64,000 nucleotides of DNA, taken from the NCBI GenBank assembly GCA_963664245.1, contig OY760934.1, positions 3,286,001 through 3,350,000 of the forward strand, written 5' to 3'. Below the pieces are notes generated by a model. The model was not told where the DNA came from. It searched no databases and was given only the letters and a program-made list of their open reading frames with translations. Positions 26,593 through 34,789 of the stretch are shown here, in pieces (position 1 is the stretch's first letter; the number at the start of each line of letters is the position of its first letter). This DNA is from GCA-2711565 sp963664245. GTDB taxonomy: Bacteria > Bacteroidota > Bacteroidia > Bacteroidales > GCA-2711565. Both the position numbers and the translations under genes were made by a program.

Positions 26593-28218
26593 ATGAGAGA
26601 AATGCCTAGAAATTCAATTGTTGTGATCCTTGCTTTTTTATTCTCGTTGCCTGTATTTGCCCAGGAGAATAAAAAAGAGGTTGATGAATTAAATTTGCAG
26701 CTAAATAAAATTGCATACGTTATACAAGCCATACATTACACTTACGTTGATTCGGTAAAAGATGAACGCTTGGTTGAGGATGCTATTCTCCAGATGTTAA
26801 AAGAGCTTGATCCACATTCGTATTATATTTCGAAAGAAGAATTGCGTGAAGCCGATGAACCCATGATGGGAAGCTTTGAAGGAATCGGGGTTTCCTTCCA
26901 GATTTTTAACGATACTTTGTATGTTATCGCGCCTATTCCCGGAGGCCCTTCTGAAAAGGTCGGGATTTTGGCCGGTGACCGGATTGTTGAAATTGACGGA
27001 GATAAATCGTATGGCGATCATGTAAACAATAAATTTGTGTTTGACCACTTAAAGGGTCCCAAAGGAACCAAGGTAAACATCAAAGTATATCGTGAAGGCT
27101 GGGATAAGTTGCTGGATTTTGAAATTATCCGCGATAAAATTCCGGTAAACAGCATTGATGCTACCTTTATGGCTACCAAAGATATTGGCTACATTCGGTT
27201 AAACCGTTTTTCACTGACAACTTACGATGAGTATACTGAATCGGTCAGGCAGTTGAAAAAGCAGGGAATGAAAAAACTCATTCTCGATTTGCGTGGGAAC
27301 TCCGGAGGTGTGATGCAACCCGCAATTGATATTGCCGATGATTTACTATCGGACGATAAATTAATTGTGTATACCGAAGGACGTGCACAGCCCCGAAAAG
27401 ATTACAATTCAACATACGACGGCTATTTTGAAGAAGGAGAATTGGTTGTTTTGATTGACGAAGGTTCGGCATCATCCAGCGAGATTTTGTCCGGGGCGGT
27501 TCAGGATTGGGATCGTGGAATAATTGTAGGGCGTCGTTCGTTTGGAAAAGGCCTGGTGCAGAACCCGTTTATGCTGCCTGATGGTTCGGCCGTTCGTTTG
27601 ACTGTGGCCCGTTATTACACCCCAACAGGGCGTTCAATACAAAAACCTTACGATAAAGGCTTGGTTGATTATTACAGCGATATTTATAACCGTCTTCGCA
27701 AAGGAGAACTGGTTGATCCGTCTAAAATTGAATTCCCCGATTCGCTCAAATATACCACCCCGGGAGGAAGAACCGTTTACGGTGGCGGTGGCATTATGCC
27801 GGATGTGTTTATCCCATGGGATTCTACTCAATACTCTAACTATTATACCGATTTGGTTCGCAAACGTGTTTTTAACGAATTTGTTATCAAATTTATGGAA
27901 GGGAAACACGATAAGTTTTTAGCGAAATATTCAGATATAAAAGACTTTGACAATAAGTTTGAAATGACGGATAAAATCATTCAGGAATTTATCAAGTATG
28001 GCGAAGACAGAGGGGTTAAGTATGATGAAGAAGGATTTAAGCAATCGGAAGATCAGATTGTTTATTCTATCAAAGCTTTAATATCGCGAAATTTGTGGAC
28101 CATGGACGGTTATTTTCTGGTGATGTCGGCCATTGATGAAGGCTATCAAAAAGCCATTCAAATACTTGAGGATAAAGGGGAGTTCAAAGAATTGAGCTAT
28201 TATAAGAAGAAAAAGTAA
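26593..28218 (+). CDS. S41-family C-terminal processing peptidase
   Basis: 541 residues. A signal peptide (SIVVILAFLFSLPVFAQ) is followed by a PDZ domain (about residues 90-175, with GGPSEKVGILAGDRIVEIDG). The S41 domain carries catalytic Ser in GSASSSEILSGAVQD (about 298) and Lys in RRSFGKGLVQ (about 322). It cuts substrates at their C-terminal ends in the periplasm, in the CtpA/Prc style. ATG at 26593; a second Met at residue 4 is possible. A terminator follows at 28278. Its targets are unknown here. Confidence 0.94.
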   Translation: MREMPRNSIVVILAFLFSLPVFAQENKKEVDELNLQLNKIAYVIQAIHYTYVDSVKDERLVEDAILQMLKELDPHSYYISKEELREADEPMMGSFEGIGVSFQIFNDTLYVIAPIPGGPSEKVGILAGDRIVEIDGDKSYGDHVNNKFVFDHLKGPKGTKVNIKVYREGWDKLLDFEIIRDKIPVNSIDATFMATKDIGYIRLNRFSLTTYDEYTESVRQLKKQGMKKLILDLRGNSGGVMQPAIDIADDLLSDDKLIVYTEGRAQPRKDYNSTYDGYFEEGELVVLIDEGSASSSEILSGAVQDWDRGIIVGRRSFGKGLVQNPFMLPDGSAVRLTVARYYTPTGRSIQKPYDKGLVDYYSDIYNRLRKGELVDPSKIEFPDSLKYTTPGGRTVYGGGGIMPDVFIPWDSTQYSNYYTDLVRKRVFNEFVIKFMEGKHDKFLAKYSDIKDFDNKFEMTDKIIQEFIKYGEDRGVKYDEEGFKQSEDQIVYSIKALISRNLWTMDGYFLVMSAIDEGYQKAIQILEDKGEFKELSYYKKKK

Positions 28219-28277
28219 TCCGTGAGATTATAAAATATATAGTCGCTGAGAGCTTATCGAAGCGGCATTAAATCATA

Positions 28278-28314
28278 AAGTGGGCATTGAGTTAAACGAG
28301 GTGCCCACTTTTTT
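28278..28314 (+). terminator. Intrinsic terminator after the S41 protease gene
   Basis: Nine-bp arms AAGTGGGCA (28278-28286) and TGCCCACTT (28302-28310) followed by a T-rich run. Confidence 0.8.
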
Positions 28315-28371
28315 CTTACTTAGAATGGATAAAATTTACCTTTGGGCAGATAAGGGTTCTTTAAAAAAAAT

Positions 28372-28379
28372 TAAATTTG
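28372..28379 (+). promoter_or_regulatory. -7 box (TAAATTTG) upstream of the DHODH-like gene
   Basis: TAnnTTTG match 70 bases before the ATG at 28450; a second match, TACCTTTG, lies at 28337-28344. Which one is used cannot be decided. Confidence 0.3.
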
Positions 28380-28449
28380 TCCGTATTAAATTAGATTCGT
28401 AAATTCGAATAAATATAGATTTTAAGTTTCATCAATACCTAATCAGCAG

Positions 28450-29436
28450 ATGGTAGATTTAAAGACAAAATACATGGGATTGGAATTAAAGAATCCCATT
28501 ATCGTTGGAAGTTCAGGCCTTACTAATACCCTTGAGAACCTTGTAGAAATTGAAAAAAATGGTGCCGGTGCGGTTGTTCTAAAATCGTTGTTTGAAGAAC
28601 AAATTACCCAGGAAATAAGCAAAACCATTTCGGAAGATGTACAAGCCAATGCTTACCCGGAGGCCGTGGATTACATCAGTAATTATTCGAAAGACTCGGC
28701 GGTTGGCAATTATTTGAAATTAATTAAAGAAGCAAAAGCGGCTCTTAGTATTCCTGTTATTGCAAGTATTAACTGTGTGAGTTCTATCGAATGGGTTTCG
28801 TTTGCTGCAAAAATGGAAGAAGCTGGTGCAGATGCTTTGGAACTAAATGTTTTTATTCTGCCTTCCGATCCACGTAAAACAGGTGAGGAAAATGAAAAAG
28901 TATATTTTAATATTATCCAGCAGGTGAAGAGAATGGTTAAAATTCCGGTAGCGGTAAAATTGAGCTATTATTTTTCAGGCTTGGCAAAAACAGCTTTAAG
29001 CCTTTCATGGACCGGGATTTCCGGCATGGTTCTTTTTAACCGATTCTTTTCACCCGATATTGATATCGATACCTTTGAAATTAAACCTACCAATATATTC
29101 AGTACGCCCGAAGAACTGACAACTTCCTTGCGTTGGGTAGCCATGTTGTCGAGCCGTTTACATTGCGATGTTGCTGCTTCTACCGGGGTTCACAGCGGAC
29201 AGGCTGTTATTAAGCAATTGTTGGCCGGAGCCAAAGCTGTTCAAATTGCTTCAGTGCTTTATAAAAATGGTTTTGGTGAAATTAAAATCATGCTGGCAGA
29301 TCTGGAAAAATGGATGGAAAAACATCAGTTCAGTTCATTGGATGATTTCATTGGAAAAATGAGCATTAAAGAAACCGAGAATCCGGCCGCTTACGAACGG
29401 GTTCAGTTTATGAAGTATTTCTCAGGAATAGAATAA
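28450..29436 (+). CDS. Dihydroorotate dehydrogenase-like protein
   Basis: 328 residues, a TIM-barrel flavoprotein-like sequence. The N-terminal DLKTKYMGLELKNPIIVGSSGLT matches DHODH-like proteins; FMN-contact-like blocks are PVAVKLSYYFSG (about 175-187) and GVHSGQAVIKQLLAGAKAVQIAS (about 240-262). It differs from true PyrD in lacking the usual catalytic Cys/Ser loop that I can see, so pyrimidine synthesis is doubtful. Similar Bacteroidota proteins are often labelled DHODH-like. Cytosolic. Confidence 0.82.
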   Translation: MVDLKTKYMGLELKNPIIVGSSGLTNTLENLVEIEKNGAGAVVLKSLFEEQITQEISKTISEDVQANAYPEAVDYISNYSKDSAVGNYLKLIKEAKAALSIPVIASINCVSSIEWVSFAAKMEEAGADALELNVFILPSDPRKTGEENEKVYFNIIQQVKRMVKIPVAVKLSYYFSGLAKTALSLSWTGISGMVLFNRFFSPDIDIDTFEIKPTNIFSTPEELTTSLRWVAMLSSRLHCDVAASTGVHSGQAVIKQLLAGAKAVQIASVLYKNGFGEIKIMLADLEKWMEKHQFSSLDDFIGKMSIKETENPAAYERVQFMKYFSGIE

Positions 29437-29460
29437 GAAAAAAACGTATTTAAGATAAAT

Positions 29461-29497
29461 AAAGCGGTTTCAATAGTTTGGATCCGCTTTTTGTTTT
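29461..29497 (+). terminator. Intrinsic terminator after the DHODH-like gene
   Basis: Seven-base arms AAAGCGG (29461-29467) and CCGCTTT (29484-29490) followed by a T-rich tract. Confidence 0.65.
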
Positions 29498-29692
29498 GTG
29501 GAGAGTAAGGTGTAGCTTTCCCTAAATCCCCGGTATTTTAGCCCTCAAACTAATTAATGATAAAATTAGAAAGGAAGCCGTATTCAAAGAGGGGATACCA
29601 TTATCTGAGTGGCATTAGCTCATTGAAAAGTTTTTAGGGAATTCGTATCTTTATCATTGTTAATATCTTTAATCCAATACGTTTTAAATCTA

Positions 29693-30253
29693 TTGAAACT
29701 ATACATCAAAAATATGGTTTGTATCCGCTGTCAGATGGTAGTGAAAGCCGAACTGGAAAAGCTTGGCTTGCATTACGTTAATGTAAAAATTGGAGAAGCA
29801 GATATAATTGAAGATGTACTTCCGGAACAATTGCAGCAGTTGGATATTGCTTTAAGAAAATCTGGACTGCTGCTAATGGATAATAAAAAAAGTATTCTTG
29901 TTGAGAAAATTAAAAATGCTATTATCGAATTAGTACATTATACAGAAGAACAAATCAGGGAGAACCTCTCGGTCTACTTAAGCGAAAAACTCAATTATGA
30001 TTATACTTATCTTGCCAATCTTTTCTCGGAGGTTAAAGGTATAACCATTGAAAAATTTTACCTGACCCATAAGATTGAAAGAGTAAAGGAATTGATTGTA
30101 TATGGTGAGCTTAACCTTACTGAAATAGCTTACAAGATGCACTACAGTAGTGTTTCTCATCTGTCTAATCAATTTAAAAAATTTACCGGTTTAACCCCTA
30201 CCCATTTCAAAAAACTTAAGACCAAGAGACGTAGAACGCTTGAAAATGTGTGA
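29693..30253 (+). CDS. AraC-family regulator with a heavy-metal-associated-like N-terminus
   Basis: 186 residues if translation begins at TTG 29693, which gives KLYIKNMVCIRCQMVVKAELEKLGL, the form I recall for homologues; the first ATG (29714) would remove the first strand. Residues 1-70 resemble a small ferredoxin-like HMA domain with Cys10 and Cys13 (CIRC). Residues 95-175 are an AraC double helix-turn-helix (LFSEVKGITIEKFYLTHKIERVKELI; LTEIAYKMHYSSVSHLSNQFKKFTG). It probably senses a metal or redox signal and regulates neighbouring genes (inference). Genes downstream begin with the radical SAM gene 94 bases on. Confidence 0.8.
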   Translation: MKLYIKNMVCIRCQMVVKAELEKLGLHYVNVKIGEADIIEDVLPEQLQQLDIALRKSGLLLMDNKKSILVEKIKNAIIELVHYTEEQIRENLSVYLSEKLNYDYTYLANLFSEVKGITIEKFYLTHKIERVKELIVYGELNLTEIAYKMHYSSVSHLSNQFKKFTGLTPTHFKKLKTKRRRTLENV

Positions 30254-30347
30254 ATGATGTAATTAATAATTAGAATTTTATAATACAAATCCGGTATTCT
30301 CTTACTAATTTTATTCATTGTTTGAATAGGTTTATAGTAAGTGAACA

Positions 30348-31853
30348 ATGAAAATATTATTGATTTATCCCCAGTGCCCGGATTCCTTTTGGAGTTTCAA
30401 GCATGCTTTAAAGTTTATATCCAAAAAAGCAGCAGTGCCACCGCTTGGATTAATAACTGTATCTGCAATGCTCCCGGCAATATGGCAGAAAAAACTGGTG
30501 GATATGAATATTACGGCACTTTGTACAAGTGACATCCAATGGGCAGATTATGTATTTATAAGTGCCATGTATGTTCAACAAGAATCTGTGAATAAAATAA
30601 TTGCTGAATGTAAAAAACTGAATAAGAAAATTGTTGCCGGAGGCCCTCTCTTTACACAGGAATACCGCAATTATCCCCAAATTGATCATTTTATTTTGAA
30701 CGAAGCGGAGATTACCATGCCATTTTTTTTAAATGATTTAAATGCCGGACAGCCACAAAGGATCTATAAGACCCTTGAATATGCAGATCTTTCGCTAACC
30801 CCTGTACCCGATTATCATTTGTTAAACAGGAAAAAATATGCCTTTATGAATATACAGGTTTCGCGTGGATGCCCCTTTGCATGCAATTTTTGTGAAATTA
30901 CTTCCCTATTGGGGCACAAGGTAAGAATGAAACGCCCTATCCAGATTATTGAGGAACTTGAGACACTATATAATCTTAATTGGCGTGGACCTGTATCAAT
31001 TGTTGACGATAATTTCATCGGAAACAAAAATGAAGTAAAAAATAATTTACTTCCTGATATGAAAAATTGGATGCAATTGCATAAGTTTCCATTTACGTTT
31101 AATACAGAGACCTCTATTAATCTTGCTGATGATGAAGAATTAATGTCGTTAATGGTTGAGACCGGATTTAATTCTACATTTATTGGTATTGAAACCCCTG
31201 AAGAAAAATCGCTTCATTATTGCAATAAAGTACAGAATAAAAACCGCGACCTGCTTCAAAGCGTAAAAAAAATACAAAAATCAGGATTACAGGTTTCAGG
31301 AGGATTTATAGTTGGGTTTGACAGCGACACCTCGACTGTTTTCCAACGTCAAATTGATTTTATTCAGCAAAGCGGAATTGTTTCGGCAATGGTTGGGTTG
31401 TTAAATGCTCCTAAAAATACCAAATTATATAAACAATTGGAGGCAGAAGATAGGTTGTCAACAAAAATCACAGGAAACAACACTGATTTATCTATGAATT
31501 TTATTCCCAAAATGAACTACAATGAATTGTTGGAAGGGTATAAAAAAATAATTAAAAATATTTATACAACCAAGCCCTATTATAAAAGGATAAGGCAGTC
31601 ATTATTAAATTATAAACGGATTTACAACAGAAAGGCTAGTATTAATTTTTCGCTTTTCAAAGCTTTATTTAAATCGGTTTTTATCATAGGCTTTTTAAAC
31701 AAAGGAAGGATAGAATATTGGAAGTTGATCTTATGGACTCTTTTTAACCGGCCGGGATTAATTATTGACGCAATTACTTATACTGTTTATGGCTATCATT
31801 ACCAAATGGTATATGGGCTTAAAAATAAAAACAAAGAATTACAGAATGTGTGA
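30348..31853 (+). CDS. B12-binding-type radical SAM protein
   Basis: 501 residues. Residues 1-150 have the cobalamin-binding-domain fold seen in this class (KILLIYPQCPDSFWS; KKIVAGGPLFTQEY). The radical SAM core starts at SRGCPFACNFCE, with Cys175, Cys179 and Cys182 as 4Fe-4S ligands. The C-terminal 130 residues resemble DUF4070. Members often methylate or rearrange lipids such as hopanoids. The B12-binding DxHxxG motif is not visible, so cobalamin use is uncertain. It is in tandem with the cupin gene, 82 bases downstream. The substrate is unknown. Confidence 0.85.
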   Translation: MKILLIYPQCPDSFWSFKHALKFISKKAAVPPLGLITVSAMLPAIWQKKLVDMNITALCTSDIQWADYVFISAMYVQQESVNKIIAECKKLNKKIVAGGPLFTQEYRNYPQIDHFILNEAEITMPFFLNDLNAGQPQRIYKTLEYADLSLTPVPDYHLLNRKKYAFMNIQVSRGCPFACNFCEITSLLGHKVRMKRPIQIIEELETLYNLNWRGPVSIVDDNFIGNKNEVKNNLLPDMKNWMQLHKFPFTFNTETSINLADDEELMSLMVETGFNSTFIGIETPEEKSLHYCNKVQNKNRDLLQSVKKIQKSGLQVSGGFIVGFDSDTSTVFQRQIDFIQQSGIVSAMVGLLNAPKNTKLYKQLEAEDRLSTKITGNNTDLSMNFIPKMNYNELLEGYKKIIKNIYTTKPYYKRIRQSLLNYKRIYNRKASINFSLFKALFKSVFIIGFLNKGRIEYWKLILWTLFNRPGLIIDAITYTVYGYHYQMVYGLKNKNKELQNV

Positions 31854-31935
31854 ATGATGTAAGTTAAATAATCAATTGTATAACAGTTTCGTAGATCCTT
31901 CAGCATACTTTTAATATACTCTATAAAATAAACCC

Positions 31936-32286
31936 ATGAAAACTACAGAAATTGAAAAATCGAAAGCGCACATTATGGTTGAAATTATTGAATACGCTCC
32001 AAACTCTGTTATAAGTAAAACTATTCTGAGAAAGCTTACCGGCAATGTTAGTATAAGCTCTATAGATACGGGCGAAGGGTTCAGCGAAAAAATTTCCCCC
32101 TTCGATTCTTTTATTCAGATTATTGAAGGAGAAGCAGAAATAGTGATTGACGGGGAATCGAAAATTCTTAAAACAGGCGATGGAATTATTATACCTGCTC
32201 ATAAACCGAACAGTATAAAAGCAAATGAACGCTTCAAAATGATTTCGACAGTTATAAAAAGTGGCTATGAAGGAAATACAATATAA
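31936..32286 (+). CDS. Cupin-domain protein
   Basis: 116 residues, single cupin barrel. Cupin motif 1 is degenerate (the GEGFSEKISPFDSFIQIIEGEAEIVID stretch lacks the usual HxH), and motif 2 appears as GDGIIIPAHKPNSIKANERF with one His. With the metal ligands largely missing, it is more likely a binding or regulatory cupin than a dioxygenase (inference). It lies between the radical SAM gene and the Lys-rich small protein on the same strand. Confidence 0.75.
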   Translation: MKTTEIEKSKAHIMVEIIEYAPNSVISKTILRKLTGNVSISSIDTGEGFSEKISPFDSFIQIIEGEAEIVIDGESKILKTGDGIIIPAHKPNSIKANERFKMISTVIKSGYEGNTI

Positions 32287-32321
32287 CATTCGTATTATAA
32301 ATAATCTTTAAAACAAAAATT

Positions 32322-32444
32322 ATGACAAAAGAGAAACAAGGAAAAGTAAAGGGCAATAAGAAAACGCCTCTTAAAAACCTGAAAGAAAAAAGAGCCGATA
32401 AAGCAGCAAAACGTGCTGAGAAAAACAATCAAAGTACAATATAG
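32322..32444 (+). CDS. Very basic 40-residue protein of unknown function
   Basis: ATG 32322 to TAG 32442-32444. It begins MTKEKQGKVKGNKKT and continues with repeated Lys/Arg/Ala/Glu. Nearly a third of residues are Lys or Arg, with no Cys or aromatic residues. Similar small basic proteins occur in Bacteroidota. A nucleic-acid-binding or ribosome-associated role is plausible but not shown. The gene sits in the gap between the cupin and hybrid kinase genes. Confidence 0.5.
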   Translation: MTKEKQGKVKGNKKTPLKNLKEKRADKAAKRAEKNNQSTI

Positions 32445-32492
32445 ATGAATTAGATATAGCCTTATAATTAATGATTTAGTATTTATTAATAC

Positions 32493-34775
32493 ATGAGTTG
32501 TATGAGACATTTCTTCTCTAAAATAACTAAAGACAAACTAGTTTATGAAAAGATGAAAGAATCTGAGATGCGTTACCGGCGATTGTTTGAATCGGCTAAA
32601 GACGGCATCCTGATCCTCGATTTCGAAACGGGAAACATAGTAGATGCAAATCCATACATTGTTAAAATTATTGATTATCCCTTGCGAAAAATCCTGGGAA
32701 AAGAACTATGGGAAATCGGGTTTTTTAGTAATAAGGAACAATCAGAACTTGCTTTTTCCCAGTTAAAAAAAACTAGCTATATACGCTTTGAAGACATGCC
32801 AATACTGGGGCGGGATGAGAAAATAACAGAGGTCGAATTTATAAGCAATGTTTATATAGAGAATAAAACAAAAGTAATTCAATGCAATATCAGGGAGATT
32901 ACCGAACGAAAGCAGGCCGAAAGAAAACGAGAGTTTATTGCAAAAATCCTTTCGATCCTGAACATACAAAATGGATGGAAACAATTGATCGATGAAGTTC
33001 TTTTTGAAATAAAAAAATTTACTGAACTCGAAGCTGTTGGTATCCGTTTGAAACAAGATGAGAATTATCCATTTTATGCGACAAAGGGATTTTCGGATGT
33101 TTTCATTCAGGAGGAAATGTCGTTGTGTCAACAAAATGAAAAAGGAAAAGCTACCCATGATAATAAAGAAAAACTTTATATAGAATGTATGTGTGACAAC
33201 GTATTTAGGGGGTTGACGGATCCATCATTACCTTATTTTACAAAAGGAGGTAGCTTTTATTCCAATAAGGCTTCCGGATTACTTGCTGGCATTACTGAAA
33301 AGAAAAAAGAATCTGCAACACAAAACCGATATAATTTGGAAGGTTACGAATCGGTTGCTTTAACGCCGCTGCATTCGGGAAAAGAAATAATTGGTTTACT
33401 TCAGTTAAGTGATAAACGCCCTGATATGTTTTCTTCTGAAACAATCCGGTTTTTTCAGGAAATTGGGGATGTAATCGGAATCGCACTTAACCGAATTCAA
33501 AACGAAAATAAAATTAAAGAAACGGAACAAAACCTGAAAAAACAAAACATGGATTACCTTATTCTTAATAAAGAATATTCATCCCTTAACAAAGAACTGT
33601 CTGATAGCCTGAATCATATTAAGAAAATAAACGCTGAACTAATTAACGCAAAAATCAAAGCTGAAGAGTCCGACAAGCTTAAATCTGCATTCCTGGCTAA
33701 TATGAGCCATGAAATACGCACTCCTATGAATGCAATCATGGGATTTTCGGGTTTTCTTCTGGAACCCGGATTAAGCAAGAAAACCCTGGGGTACTATGTT
33801 AAAATTATTAATGCAGGCAGCCAGCAGCTTTTGTCTGTTATAAGTGATATAATAGATATCTCTAAGATTGAAGCTGGGCAAATAACTATTGATTTAGAAT
33901 TAGTGAATGTCAACAATTTGTTGAAGGAATTATTTGTTATCTATAAAAATTTAGCCGAGCCTAAAAATTTAAGTTTGTATTGTTCATGTGAGCATCCCAA
34001 TGACGACATTCAGGTTAAAACAGATGGGAATAGGATTAAGCAGGTAATTTGCAACTTACTGAATAATGCTATAAAATTCACCACCAAAGGTAAAATCGAA
34101 TTTGGATATAAAATAAAAGAAAACGTATTAGAATTTTATGTTGAAGATACCGGCATTGGTATTGTGCCTGAAAACCATGAATTTATTTTTCAACGTTTCA
34201 TGCAGGCAAGACAAACAAATAATCAAATTCATAGTGGTAATGGATTGGGGTTATCAATTTCAAAAGCATTGGTCGAAAAGCTGGGTGGTACTATTACAGT
34301 GAATTCAAAACCTGGAATAGGTTCGACTTTCATTTTTACGATCCCTTATGTAAAAGGAATGGAAAATGAAGTTAATTCTATATCAACGAAATATCCAGAT
34401 CAATATAACTGGAAAGAGAAAATAATACTTTTGGTTGAAGATGATACAAACAATCACGCGTATATTGGGAAATTGCTTTCAATTACAAATGCTAAGATAC
34501 TTGATGCCTGGAATGGAAAACAAGCCCTTGAACTTGTAAAAAAACAACCCGATATTTCATTGGTATTGATGGATATTAAAATGCCAATAATGAATGGTTA
34601 TGAGGCCACGCGGTTGATCAAACAAATCAGACCGAAACTGCCGGTTATTGCGCAAACAGCTTATGTGCTTGGTCGTGACCGTGAACAAGCCCTTGAAGCC
34701 GGTTGCGACGATTATTTTTCAAAGCCTATTGAAAGAAATAAATTTATGAAAACACTTAATAATTACCTCTCTTAA
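32493..34775 (+). CDS. Hybrid sensor histidine kinase (PAS-GAF-HisKA-HATPase-REC)
   Basis: 760 residues, no membrane segment, so a cytosolic sensor. A PAS domain covers about residues 25-140 (YRRLFESAKDGILILDF). A GAF domain covers about 150-335 and contains a Cys-x-Cys element (ECMCDNVFRG) that could bind a ligand. A coiled coil spans about 345-395. The phosphoacceptor His lies in NMSHEIRTPMNAI (about 405), the ATP site in NLLNNAIKFT, DTGIGI and GNGLGLSIS. The receiver has phosphoacceptor Asp694 in LMDIKMPIMNGYEAT. No output regulator is adjacent except the AraC gene upstream. The gene starts at ATG 32493; later Mets (residues 4, 21) are alternatives. Confidence 0.92.
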   Translation: MSCMRHFFSKITKDKLVYEKMKESEMRYRRLFESAKDGILILDFETGNIVDANPYIVKIIDYPLRKILGKELWEIGFFSNKEQSELAFSQLKKTSYIRFEDMPILGRDEKITEVEFISNVYIENKTKVIQCNIREITERKQAERKREFIAKILSILNIQNGWKQLIDEVLFEIKKFTELEAVGIRLKQDENYPFYATKGFSDVFIQEEMSLCQQNEKGKATHDNKEKLYIECMCDNVFRGLTDPSLPYFTKGGSFYSNKASGLLAGITEKKKESATQNRYNLEGYESVALTPLHSGKEIIGLLQLSDKRPDMFSSETIRFFQEIGDVIGIALNRIQNENKIKETEQNLKKQNMDYLILNKEYSSLNKELSDSLNHIKKINAELINAKIKAEESDKLKSAFLANMSHEIRTPMNAIMGFSGFLLEPGLSKKTLGYYVKIINAGSQQLLSVISDIIDISKIEAGQITIDLELVNVNNLLKELFVIYKNLAEPKNLSLYCSCEHPNDDIQVKTDGNRIKQVICNLLNNAIKFTTKGKIEFGYKIKENVLEFYVEDTGIGIVPENHEFIFQRFMQARQTNNQIHSGNGLGLSISKALVEKLGGTITVNSKPGIGSTFIFTIPYVKGMENEVNSISTKYPDQYNWKEKIILLVEDDTNNHAYIGKLLSITNAKILDAWNGKQALELVKKQPDISLVLMDIKMPIMNGYEATRLIKQIRPKLPVIAQTAYVLGRDREQALEAGCDDYFSKPIERNKFMKTLNNYLS

Positions 34776-34789
34776 TTTTAGAATAAAAA

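Noticed and set aside
29437..29656. Riboswitch upstream of the AraC or radical SAM genes
   Set aside because: No cobalamin or other known leader motif is visible; the region holds a terminator and unstructured AT-rich DNA.
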